From Malus domestica (lineage: Eukaryota > Streptophyta > Magnoliopsida > Rosales > Rosaceae), in contig NC_091674.1 in the NCBI RefSeq assembly GCF_042453785.1, positions 28,035,501 to 28,099,500 on the forward strand: 64,000 bases of DNA, written 5' to 3'. The translations under genes were made by a program, and so were the position numbers. Positions 34,816 to 45,248 of the stretch are shown here, one piece after another. A model generated the notes under the pieces. It was not told the DNA's origin and made no database searches. It was given only the letters and a program-made list of their open reading frames with translations. How positions within the stretch are numbered: the first letter of the stretch is position 1; each line of letters starts with the position of its first letter.

Positions 34816-37800
34816 CATGTTTAGTAAACAACTTGAATCCTAAGATCTTGAGGAATTTTTATCTGCGATTGTTGAAACACACTCACAAGGCAATGAGACT
34901 ATGCGTCTCACCCCTTATGGGTGTGTTGTTTTACACGACGGACACAAATAATAATATCTACTAAGATTTCTGTCACTCCTAGTACATGATGTTTTTTTTC
35001 TTTTGGTTTTTGCATCCTCTTCGACGCCGGTGCCAAAAAATAAAATGAGAACCTATTACATGATTATTGGATCTCCAACATGTATCAATCAATCAACATT
35101 AGCGTAGTTATGATTTGTCTATGTTGAGAGGGCATGGATAAATAATGTCCATAAGTTGCAACTACTTGGTCGATCCTAATGAAATTAGCTTACACACTCA
35201 TTTAATATATAGCCGTATGGGTTTGGTTAGTCCATATGTAGTTAAGAATATATTAGGGTTTCAACTAATTTTATCATTTTCTTCTTAATGTCAAGTGAGG
35301 CAGAAAATAATAATCAAATAATAATCAAGCTAGTGCAATGTTCTTTTGATTTGGAGTTCATTTGATAACCATTTCATTTTCATTTTTTGGTTTTTAATTT
35401 TAACTTTTGTTAAAACTAAAAACATGAAATTTTGTTTGGTATACTACTTTCAGTTAAAAAAAAAAAAAGTGAAGGCCAAATTTTGAAAACTAAAGAAATT
35501 AGACTGAAAACTAAAAGTAGACAGCAAACAAGATTTCAAATTAGTATAAAAGCTTGCTTTGAAGTGCTTTTAAAATGACCAAAAGTGTTTTTGGCAAAAA
35601 AGTTTTTGGAACTAATCCTTAATAAAAACAAAAGTAAATCTGGAATAAGCAATAGTTATGTGCTTCTTCTAGGAAGCACTTCAAGTGTTTTTGGAACAAA
35701 AAAAATATTTTTCCTAAAAGTGTGACATCCCGTCCAGAAATTTATCGTATTTTATTCTTAGTAGCAACGAAATTATCAAAATGCCCCCAAGATGCCACGT
35801 GAACCTCAACTCTCTTTTCACTTATCTAGTCTTATTTTATTTTTGAATAGTACTTATTTTTACGAACACGTGACGACAAACGGAACCAAATTCAGAGTCT
35901 TAGATACACTTCCTTTTACCATAAATAAATTCAAACATTTTTTCTACCTATTGTTATGTTTGAGTGGTAGGATCGATCCATGTTTAATTTTTATATGGGA
36001 TTGGAAATCCCATCCGTTCCTCCGATTGTAGCAGACTTTGTCTTGCTTTTATAATCACCATATTCATTTCTGGGTTATTTTAACCATCACCTCCATTTCT
36101 TTTGTTTTCTTTAATCTTCACTTTCCCATGTCTCTCTAGCTTTCTCTCCATCAGACACCATAATGAACTTTATTATTAACTCTCTCTCCCCCATCCTCTC
36201 TCCCACGCCTCATCTTTTTCCTAATATTTTATTACTTTTTTCCCTCATTCATGCTGGTTCCTTATTCTCTCTCTCTACCCACTCACCACCATCAGACACC
36301 ACTTCCTTACATTTTTATTAAAATGTATTTTTAATCTCTCACTCTCTTTCTTCTTCTTCATTTCTGCAACCTCAACTCTCCTTCTAACTCCCGAACCCTC
36401 TCTCTAGCTCCATCAAAACCAGCCACCACCAGCACTCGTTCCTTCACAAATTTAACCCCAAATCTTGATCTTTCGAACCTTTGGGACATAGGGAACACGA
36501 CCGCAGCTTTGCATGCAGTATCAGAGCAACTCCGAGTGCTCTGCCATTGAAGACCCGAGAGCTTCGAGCTCTCACCTTCAATCTCAGGTGAGATTCTTTC
36601 ATTCTCTTCAATTTCTGGGCTTCTGTTTGCGATGGAAATGAATGTTATGTTGAGTTTAAGCTTGAATCCGTGTGCTTTTAGCCCCGCCATCCTCTGCATA
36701 TGCATGCTCAATCCCGACATCAAACTCCCGCAAGACTTCCGTCGAGTTCGTGAGTGGTGGCACTCAGGCTCTCTTAGAATCGATCCCAGGTACCAAGATA
36801 CCACCTTGTATGTGAAAATTAGTTGGAAATTACTAAGGTTTGACATGCATGCATACTGGTTCTCGTTTCCAGAAGCTTTAGGGCTGTTTGGTATGAAATT
36901 AAGGCAGTTTTGCAAATACCTCTAGTTTTAGGGGGGGATTTTGTGAAATGGGAATTTTGGACAGATTAACTAAAATCTGCCCATTTTATGTATGAGTTTT
37001 ACTTTAAGTATTTTGCTAAGCCAATGTGACTTGGCATAGGTACAAGCTTATTCGGACTTACGAATGACAAGGCTTATCGGCTTATCGAGAGCAAGCAAGC
37101 TATGGTTAATTATTTGAGTGGGTCTTTTCGTTTTTACTTATAATATGTATATATGATTTTTCCCAACAACTGCTTTTATATTGACATGCTATGTTTATCT
37201 TTACAAATAAATTTTTCGTACACTTTATATTTTTAATATTATTTGTGAGCATAAACTTGTGGCATGACATCCTTGCATTTTACCTGCTCATTATCACATG
37301 TTTGCACGGTGTCACTTAGTTATTTGTACTGTCCTGGGCCAAGGACCAACTTCACCTGTAGTTCACATGCATAGTTTACATTCGCTTTGGATCCAGAGTT
37401 AGGTGCCAGCCTGTCTTTTTGTGTGATGTTTTGGACTCGTATGTGATGTGACTAGCGCAGCTCAAGCGATGTGGTACTAGAATGTAAAACTTACACCCAG
37501 CATGTTCCATTGTTTGAATATCTCTGCAATGGACTTATGTGCCTACATAAATTAATGAGCATTGAATTCATATAAAAACGGTTTGAGATTTAATGTTGTG
37601 ATACTTTGTTGTCGTACCCTACATCTTGACTCACTTCTGCTGCAGGGTACCTACTACATACTATTATTATAATATTTTTGGGAAACCATATACTTGTTTT
37701 ACAGCGAGGGTTTACACTTTTCGAAAAGGTTTTACAAAACTTTATTTCAGGCCCACTCAACTTTATTTTTCGTCCCTCCAGGATTTTAGTGGCAGATGTT

Positions 37801-39089
37801 TCAAGACGACGAGGATTGTTGGCAAAAGTTGTTATGTATGAGACTTCCATTTTCGGTACAAATGTCTTTACTCTTCTTTTACTGCAATTTATTTATGTTT
37901 TGACATCACTTGTGTGATATGGGTTCAATCCCGCTCACATGCGCACTCTAGATTAGTCAATTTTAGGTTTTAATTTATTCACATTTTCCACATCACTACA
38001 CTTTATGGCTTCGTCACCTTCCAGGTGTCGGCTAGCACATCACGATTTGGGTGTCCAGGTGGACATTCTGCGTCGGGGTGTGTCAAAAAGTACTTTCAAT
38101 CATTTTAAAAACACTTTCAAACGAGCTATAGAGAAAATGCACTTCCAAAAACATTGTCAAATTCATTATTGTCTAGTAAGATATAGATTAATCTCAAACT
38201 ATCGGATCGTGTTTTACCATAAAGTGGGAATTCACATAGAAAATGCCCTTGTAACTTTGAAAGATCCAGGTCCAAAAACAAACATGTACAATTTGACGGT
38301 AAGGGGCGATCATATATTTCATAATTCATATATCATAAATAATCGCAATGCTGGGGTCAAAACCTTGTAGCTCTCCTAGATCACACCACCAGTGGCGTAG
38401 CCAAGATTTTTGAATAATAGGGTCATAATATCAACACATTGGGGTATTTCGTCGAGCACCTAGTAGGCACTTGCCAATTCCTGTCAACATATGCCAGAAG
38501 TTTATGCCAACATATGTCGACAACTACTATTATTTGTAGAGACTTGTCGAGAGTGGATGTAGGATACAGTGGAGTAATGTTGAAAATTGTCAAGGCTTTT
38601 CAACTAAAGTATTTCCTACAAGAAGAGAGAAAAGACAAATATGATAGAATAAAAAAAAGAAAAAAAGAAATAGGATGAAGATGTTGTAATTTAGTTTGTC
38701 TTAACTAGTTATAGAGGTCCAATACGATATACAAATGAACATACATGGGGTTTTTGAAGTTGTTGGAGTCAAGGAAAACCAATGACTTCATGTTGGCTTC
38801 GTCATTGCGTATCATATGGAATCAATTGTCGGCCAATCAATTTCCAGAAGTGGCTACCATTTGACCCTTCACGTGGGTAGACATTTTCGATGGTGATGAT
38901 CTGATCTCCAAGCTTTTGTTCCCTTCCTCCACGTTCAATTGAAATAAAAGCCTACCCACTCTACCTTTAGTTCATGTAGCATCAGATTGTGACACATGAC
39001 TATGAAGAGAGATTTTTCAATGTGCTTGGAACATGGGATGGTACACTACGTGTCACTATACAAATGGTGATACACTTGTGTTAAAAAAT
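34816..39089 (+). repeat. Segmental duplication, copy A (interrupted by a 2.37-kb solo LTR)
   Basis: 34816-35720 and 38091-39089 match 41547-42457 and 42458-43437 in order and orientation. Shared words include CATGTTTAG, AACTTGAATCCTAAGATCT, CCAGTGGCGTAGCCAAGATT and GACACATGACTATGA. Total aligned length is about 1.9 kb per copy, diverged by several percent. The only large difference is the LTR insertion at 35721-38085. The right part contains a MITE (39012-39178) that is cut in half in copy B. Confidence 0.9.
35721..38085 (-). mobile_element. 2.37-kb solo LTR (TGACACACCCCGACG type), TSD AAAAG
   Basis: On the plus strand the element starts TGTGACATCCCGTCC and ends GCGTCGGGGTGTGTCA. AAAAG flanks both sides (35716-35720 and 38086-38090), a perfect 5-bp TSD. 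Copy B of the duplication shows the unoccupied site CTAAAAGTGTTTTTAATC at 42451. TG...CA ends, a 5-bp TSD, and the absence of gag/pol or a second terminal repeat fit a solo LTR of a large-LTR element. It shares end motifs and GTGACG.AGCCAT with the element at 58681. Small open frames inside are not convincing genes. Confidence 0.85.
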
Positions 39090-39178
39090 TAATAACTTGA
39101 AAAATAAAACTACCCTCTACTTATATAATAACACGTGGTGCACCATCTGTACTCCAATCATATTGAAAAATTCCTCCA
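39012..39178. mobile_element. MITE with long (about 40-bp) imperfect TIRs
   Basis: The left end ATTTTTCAATGTGCTTGGAA...GGTACACTACGTGT is mirrored by the right end, which in reverse complement reads ATTTTTCAATATGATTGGAG...GGTGCACCACGTGT. The centre TTAAAAAATTAATAACTT recurs inverted at about 16550. A left-half copy ends at 43437 in duplication copy B. Confidence 0.65.
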
Positions 39179-39469
39179 CAATGACCAGTGAATGTAGTGA
39201 ACCACTATTGCATTTAGTATACTTTGATGGATTAGAGCCACTCACTAATTATCCACATTAGCTTATTTTTATCGTATTTTATCTAAATTGTGATAAATAC
39301 CTATTTATTTATTGGATTATTTTTACTCAATTTTGAAATTAATATAAAGAACTAAATATTGCTTCTCTATTCTTGCTCCTAATCTATATCTCATTTATTT
39401 CTTATGCCTCATCACGGGCTAATTGTGTTAATTAATCTATATTGTAGGTACATTATATGAATTTATAGG

Positions 39470-40896
39470 TGTTAGGTTTTTCCAGCCTATCATACGTTGT
39501 CTTAAGTCTATAAGGAATTATAGTCTTAGAGGATTAAATTGTTTTCCCAATTGGAGTTAGTTTCTCAATTGGAGTAGGATTCATAACTAGATTCCAATTA
39601 GGATTAATAATCCTTATTGAAGAAGACCTTTAGGGGGCGTTTGTTTCACCTTCTTAAATGGGACTGGACTAGCTAGGATTATTGTCCCATGTTTGGTAAG
39701 CTTGGGGACTAACTTAAATGAGACTAGCCCGGACTCGTGTGGACTATCTCCCTCGCTAGGTCATCTTAGCGAAGCTCCCCAAAAACCACGGGACTACTAA
39801 GACTTGTTTCGTCTCCTTTGCGCAGCTTGGCGTCCTCCCTCTGCGAAGACCTTGCTTCATCAACGTTGCGTCTTCTCTCCAACGAGATCACAGCACCACA
39901 CCAAGACCATTCCCTCGTTTCAAATCCGAGAGAACTACGGTGATATTCTCGGCGACCCGACCAAATTGCACCCCTTGCAGTCTGCAACTCCAATCCCTGC
40001 TCATGCCCATACCCAGCCCCACCCACCCGTGTCGTCTGCAACTTCAATCCTCACCCATGGAAGAACAAGTGAAGTTGGACGGGAAAAGAGGCAAAGGGAA
40101 GAGAGAGAGGGATTTGAACGGAAAAACAAAGGGAAGAGAGAGAGGAAGTTGAACAGGAAAGCTCACATGGCTGCCATTAAATTGGTGATTAAAGCTTGAA
40201 AGGGAGGGGTTGGGGTTTTTTGGGGGAAGACGGTAGTACTGAGAAAAAGAGGGAGAAAAGGCAGAAAAAAGGGAGAGGGGAGGGAGTCAATGGGCAGAGA
40301 TAAAAATGAATCAGGGAAGAAGATGATTCTAACCAAATGATAAAATAATAATAAAAATAAATAGTAGATTAGATTAAATTAATGATAAAATATTGTATAT
40401 ATAGATTTAATAATACAATATTAGAATCCTGCTTTTTAATCCGGCACTGCATCAAACACTTCACAAAGTCCATCCAGCTTAGTCCCTGAAGCTAGTCCAA
40501 TCCGAGATAATCCAGTGTAACAAACGCCCCCTTATTATGTCTAGGGGGCTGTTGTACTAGTTTTGAATTGGAAGGGAGCAAAACAATAAATTGTATACCG
40601 CTCAAGGGATTAGAGTGAGAGAATATTGTAAAGTGTGTGCAAGAGAAAAGAAAAGAGATAGTGTATTTCTTCTTCTTGTTCTTTCAGGTTTTTCGTCAAG
40701 TCTTAGTTCTAGAGATTTGGCAAGATTATTGGTTGTACTCATTATTGATATAGTGAAAGATTGTTGTTGTTGTCCCGTGGACGTAGGCACATATTGCCGA
40801 ACCATGTAAATTCTTGGTGTTATTTATGTTGGTTATTTGTTTTCGATTTCCGGAGTTGGTTCTATTTTCCCATTCTTAAATGCAATATTCTCAACA
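39470..40896. mobile_element. Copia-type solo LTR (TG...CA, TSD ATAGG) with a nested Harbinger element
   Basis: Begins TGTTAGGTTTTTCCAGCC and ends AATATTCTCAACA. ATAGG flanks it at 39465-39469 and 40897-40901, a perfect 5-bp TSD, and the ends TGTT/AACA are inverted. Removing the nested element (39633-40534) leaves an LTR of about 525 bp, normal for Copia elements. No internal region or second LTR is present. Superfamily assignment rests on length and ends only. Confidence 0.8.
39633..40531. mobile_element. PIF/Harbinger-type non-autonomous DNA transposon, TSD TTA
   Basis: The TIR GGGGGCGTTTGTTTCAC (left) against GGGGGCGTTTGTTACAC (right end, reverse complement) extends imperfectly through GGACTAGCT. 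TTA flanks both sides (39630-39632 and 40532-40534). TTA target duplication and G-rich TIRs point to PIF/Harbinger. Length 899 bp. Open frames of 93-131 codons inside are Arg/Ser-rich and show no transposase motif, so the element is non-autonomous. It sits inside the 39470-40896 LTR and is therefore younger than it. Confidence 0.85.
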
Positions 40897-40901
40897 ATAG
40901 G

Positions 40902-41145
40902 TGTGTGGAATAGAACTACTTTCATGGATGATAGGTAAATTAAGTTTTATTTATTTTTGTGTACAGTTGTGTCACAAGTTAAATGCATTTTATCAACCTC
41001 TAGTATAAGTATCATAAATGATGACATATAAATTATCTTTTTACTAATTTTTTTTTAAAGTGATTAAATTTTTAAATTTAAATATTTAAAGATACATATA
41101 TTAAAAAGTTTAATTAAAATTAAAAAATAAGAAAACTAGATTAAA
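40902..41145. other. Intergenic, nothing recognised
   Basis: AT-rich DNA between the solo LTR and the repeat segment starting at 41146. Confidence 0.4.
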
Positions 41146-41527
41146 TTCAATAACAACTCAAAGTTTTAGACTTAAATCGAAATACCCCATTAAAATACTA
41201 CTTCTTGGCTTTTGGGCTCCAATTTATACCTAACAGGTGGATTTGAATCCCATCCGGATCCAAATTGTAAGGATCCTAAGGATCCTCACATTTTAGCCAT
41301 TCATCGTGCATTGTGGGTTCAGAAATCATTTGATTTTTTATTATTTAAAATTAAACACAAATAGTACCTGACGAAAACTGATCACATGATGTATAATGAA
41401 CAGTTAGGATGTGGGGATCTCTAGGATCCCCACAAAGTGGATCCGGTGAGGATCCTTTTCCCTGACAAGCCAATCATGGTGGACACGTGTTCTTTTTTTC
41501 TTCTTCCTATTATCTTTTGGGTAAGAT
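41146..41527 (+). repeat. Dispersed repeat segment X, copy with MITE insertion
   Basis: TTCAATAACAACTCAAAG...CCAATTTATACCTAACA and AAGCCAATCATGGTGGACAC...TTTTGGGTAAGAT match 57374-57533 in the same orientation. The only large difference is the 229-bp insert at 41236-41464. Confidence 0.85.
41236..41464. mobile_element. 229-bp MITE with GGATCC-rich TIRs, TSD ACA, empty site known
   Basis: The left end GGTGGATTTGAATCCCATCC, GGATCC pairs imperfectly with the right end, whose reverse complement is CAGGGAAAAGGATCCTCACC, GGATCC. ACA flanks both sides (41233-41235 and 41465-41467). The counterpart at 57461 reads CCTAACAAGCCAAT without the insert, confirming the boundaries. Confidence 0.85.
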
Positions 41528-41546
41528 GTGGGGATCTATGAAATCA

Positions 41547-43437
41547 CATGTTTAGCAAACAACTTGAATCCTAAGATCTCGAGGAATTTTTATCTGTGAC
41601 TGTCGTAACACACTCACAAGGCAATGCGATTGCTTTTAAATGCGTCTTATTCTATTTTACACGACAGAAACAAATAATAATATCTACTAAGATTTTCGTC
41701 ACTCCTAGTACATGATTTTTTTTTTCTTTTGGTTTTTGCACCTCTTCGATGCCCGTGCCGAAAAATAAAATGAAAACCTAATACATGATTATTGGACCCA
41801 ACATGCATCAATCAATCAACATTAGCATAGCTAAGATTTGTCTCTATTGAGGGGGCATGGATAAATAATGTCCATAAGTTGCAACTACTTGGTTCATCCT
41901 AATGAAATTGGCTACCTACAACACTCATTTAATATATAGCCGTATAGATTTGGTTAGTCCACATGTAGTTAAGAATATATTAGGGTTTTAGCTAATTTTA
42001 TCATTTTCTTCTTAATGTCAAGTGAGGCAGAAAATAAGAATCAAATTCTAGTTTTGAATGTGTAATCAAGTTAGCGCAATGTTCTTTTGATTTGGAGGTC
42101 ATTTATAACCATTTCACTTTCATTTTTTGATTTTTAATTTTAACTTTTTTGAAAATTGGAAACATGAAATTTTGTTTGGTATACTACTTTCAGTTAAAAA
42201 AAAAAGTGAAGGCCAAATTTTGAAAACTCAAGAAATTAGAATGAAAACTAAAAGTAGACATCAAACAAGATTTCAAATTAGTATAGAAACTCGTTTAGAA
42301 GTGCTTTTAAAATGAACGAAATCACATTTGATGAAAAAGTTTTGGAACCAATTCTTAATAAAAAATGAAAGTAAATATGGAAGAAGCAATAGTTATGTGC
42401 TTCTTCTAGGAAGCACTTCAAGTGCTTTTGGAATCAAAAAATATTTTTTTCTAAAAGTGTTTTTAATCATTTTAAAAACACTTTCAAACGAGCCACAGAG
42501 AAAATGCACTTCCAAAAACATTGTCGAATTCATTCTTGTCTAGTAAGATATAGATTAATCTCAAACTATCGGATCGTATTATACCATAAAGTGGGAATTC
42601 ACATAGAAAATGCCCTTGTAACTTTGAAAGATCCAAGTTCAAAAACAAACATGTACAATTCGACGGTAAAGGGTGATCATATATTTCATAATTCATAATA
42701 TATCATAAATAATCGCAATGCTGGGGTCAAAACCTTGTAGTTCTCCGAGATCGCACCACCAGTGGCGTAGCCAAGATTTTTTAATAATAGGGTCATAATA
42801 TCAACACATTGGGATATTTTGTCGAGCACCTAGTAGACACTTGCCAATTTCTGTCAACATATGCCTGAAGTTTATGCCAACATATGTCGAAACTACTATT
42901 ATTTGTAAAGATTTGTTAAGAGTGGATGTAGGATATAGTGGAGTAATGTTGAAGATTGTCAAGACTTTTCAACTGAAGTATTTCCTACAATAAGAGAGAA
43001 AAGGAAGACAAATATGATAGAAAAAAAAATAGAAGTAGGATGCAGAGGTTGTAATTTAGTTTGCCTTAACTATTTATAGAGGTCAAATACGACATACAAA
43101 CGAACATACATGGGGGTTTTGAAGTTGTTGGAGTCAAGGACAACCAATGACTCCATATTAGCTCTGCCACTGCGCATCATATGGAATCAATTGTCGGGCA
43201 ATCAATTTCCAGAAGCGGCTACGATTTGACCCTTCTGATGGTGATGATTTTATCTCCCAACTTTCATTCCCTTCCTCCACGTTCAATTGAAACAAAAGCC
43301 TACCCATTCTACCTTTATTTCATGTAGCATCAGATTGTGACACATGACTATGACGAGAGATTTTTCAGTGGGCTTGGAACATGAGGTAGTGCATCACGTG
43401 TTACTATACAGATGGTGATACACTTGTGTTAAAAAAT
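41547..43437 (+). repeat. Segmental duplication, copy B (uninterrupted)
   Basis: About 1.89 kb matching copy A (34816-39089 without its LTR insert). It preserves the empty target site of the solo LTR at 42453-42457. It ends at TTAAAAAAT, half-way through the MITE present at 39012-39178, where different sequence (GGATTAATTACACTAACACC) begins. Confidence 0.9.
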
Positions 43438-43619
43438 GGATTAATTACACTAACACCCTGGAGGTTTATCGAGTTTTCACAAAACCCCCTCATGTTGGAG
43501 ACATTACACAAACACCCCCTTACGTTTTAATTCACTTTCACATAACCCCTGCAGTTAAAGTTATGCTAATAAATTGACAACTTTACCCTTATAACTAATT
43601 ATTTAAACAATAAAAAAAA

Positions 43620-44515
43620 GGAGCTTTATATATAGAGACAAAAAAAAATTCACTATATTTTAAGGAACTCCACTTGTTTTAAAATAAGTCGATGAGAGGC
43701 AAAAACATAAAAACAACTAAAGTCTAGCCCAAAAACATGGAAACAATGTTTTAAAATATCAATCATACCCCTAAGGCTTTAGGGCTATTATAGAAGCCAA
43801 CCCTCATAACTCCAACAAAATTAATATGTACCATAATCTCAACCCATTCTCGACTATTTATGCAAAATCAGTTCAATCAGTTTTCGACCATTTTTGCATA
43901 ATCAATTCAACCCACCTTTTTCGCATAATTAGTTCAACCTGTCTACCACCATTTTTGCAGAATCAGTTCAACCTGTCTTCGACCATTTTTGTACCATTTT
44001 TGTAGAATTAGTTTAACATAATCTTGACCTTTTTTGCAGAATCAGTTCAATTAGTCATCGACCATTTTTACAGAATCAGTTCAATCAGTTCTCAACCATT
44101 TTTACAGAATCAATTAAACCCACAATTTTGCTTAATCAGTTCAACTTGTCCTCGACCATTTTTGCATAATTAGTTCAACCCGTCTCCGACAATTATTGCA
44201 GAATTAGTTCAACCCGTCATCGACCATTTTTGCAGAATCAATTCAACCCGTCCTCAACAATTATTGCAAAATCAGTTCAACCAGTCATCGACCAAACCCA
44301 TCATCGACCATTTTTGCATAATTAGTTCAATAAGTCTCGACCATTTTTGCAGAACTAGTTCAACCCGTCCTTGACCATTTTTGCATTATCAGTTCAATCA
44401 GTCCTCAAACATTTTTGCAAAATCAATTCAACCCGTTCTCGACCATTTTTGCATAATCAATTCAACCAGTCTTCGACTATTTTTTACAGAATCAGTTCAA
44501 CCAAAGTTTCTTTAA
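43620..44515 (+). repeat. Left arm of inverted minisatellite pair (about 34-bp units)
   Basis: Starts GGAGCTTTATATATAGAGAC, passes through a unique part (AAGTCTAGCCCAAAAACATG, then ATCATACCCCTAAGGCTTTA) and enters, at about 43853, an array of roughly 19 degenerate units. Key words of the unit are CGACCATTTTTGCAGAATCA followed by GTTCAACCCGTCCT. Unit length is about 34 bp with frequent variants (ATAATTAGTTC, CAATTATTGC). The same sequence in opposite orientation forms 56285-57371. Confidence 0.8.
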
Positions 44516-44667
44516 AATTGTGACTATAAACCCACACCATTTATTGGATCTCTCAGCAATGCTTATTGCATGAATAGTATCCCAAACCAAAACCATTTAT
44601 TGATAATATCAATATTGATTCATTCGAAGACAGAAATGCGAGCTCACTGTGGAGAAATTTTTTGGGG

Positions 44668-45248
44668 TTCCTGGTACAAAAGCCAGGTGGTGCTCCCACC
44701 AATTGAAATTTGACATCTAAATATTATTTTATATCTTTAATTCTTAAAAATTAAGATGCTGAATAGTCGACGGAAAACAAATTAATTTAACGAAGTTGTA
44801 CTTCCACCGTCAACTCTTACCGTCATTACCAATTACTCATTCTGCAAATCTTTTCACTGATTTAGAAATCATCACAAAATTTACCAGCACCTAGAAAATG
44901 AAAACGTGAGAGAGAAAGATAATCGGGTTTGGGCGCAACATTCTTTGGGATTTAGAAGTTCACCTCCGTTAGTTTTTTCCTCTCTTTTTAGACTGTAGTT
45001 TTTGATTCAAAAGTGGAGGGCGAGTACTGGGCAAACAAGATTGAATTCAAAGTCGAATAGGAAATATGATGGAATTCGAAAGCAAGTTGCAGAAGAGCTT
45101 GATAGGGAAGTTCACATCCTTTAGTTTTTGTTTGACTATTGGACTTCCATCTTTTAAGAATTTATTTGATTAAAAAGGAATAAAAGAAGAGTTAGATGTC
45201 AAATTTCTATTAGTAGGGAACACCACGTGGCTTTTTGTGCAAAATGGA
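44668..45248. mobile_element. TIR element, about 0.58 kb, with roughly 75-bp imperfect TIRs
   Basis: The left end GGTACAAAAGCCAGGTGGTG...GAAATTTGACATCTAA is mirrored by the right end (reverse complement GCACAAAAAGCCACGTGGTG...GAAATTTGACATCTAA). Similarity continues through AATTCTTAAAA. It lies just inside the left minisatellite arm. No TSD was identified with confidence and no coding domain is seen. Confidence 0.6.

Noticed and set aside
36358..36915. 185-codon minus-strand open frame
   Set aside because: Lies inside the solo LTR; no family resemblance.
39766..40199. Overlapping open frames of 93-131 codons on both strands
   Set aside because: Inside the TTA-flanked Harbinger element; no transposase motif and biased composition.
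43853..44512. CRISPR-like short repeats
   Set aside because: Units are contiguous and degenerate; this is a minisatellite.
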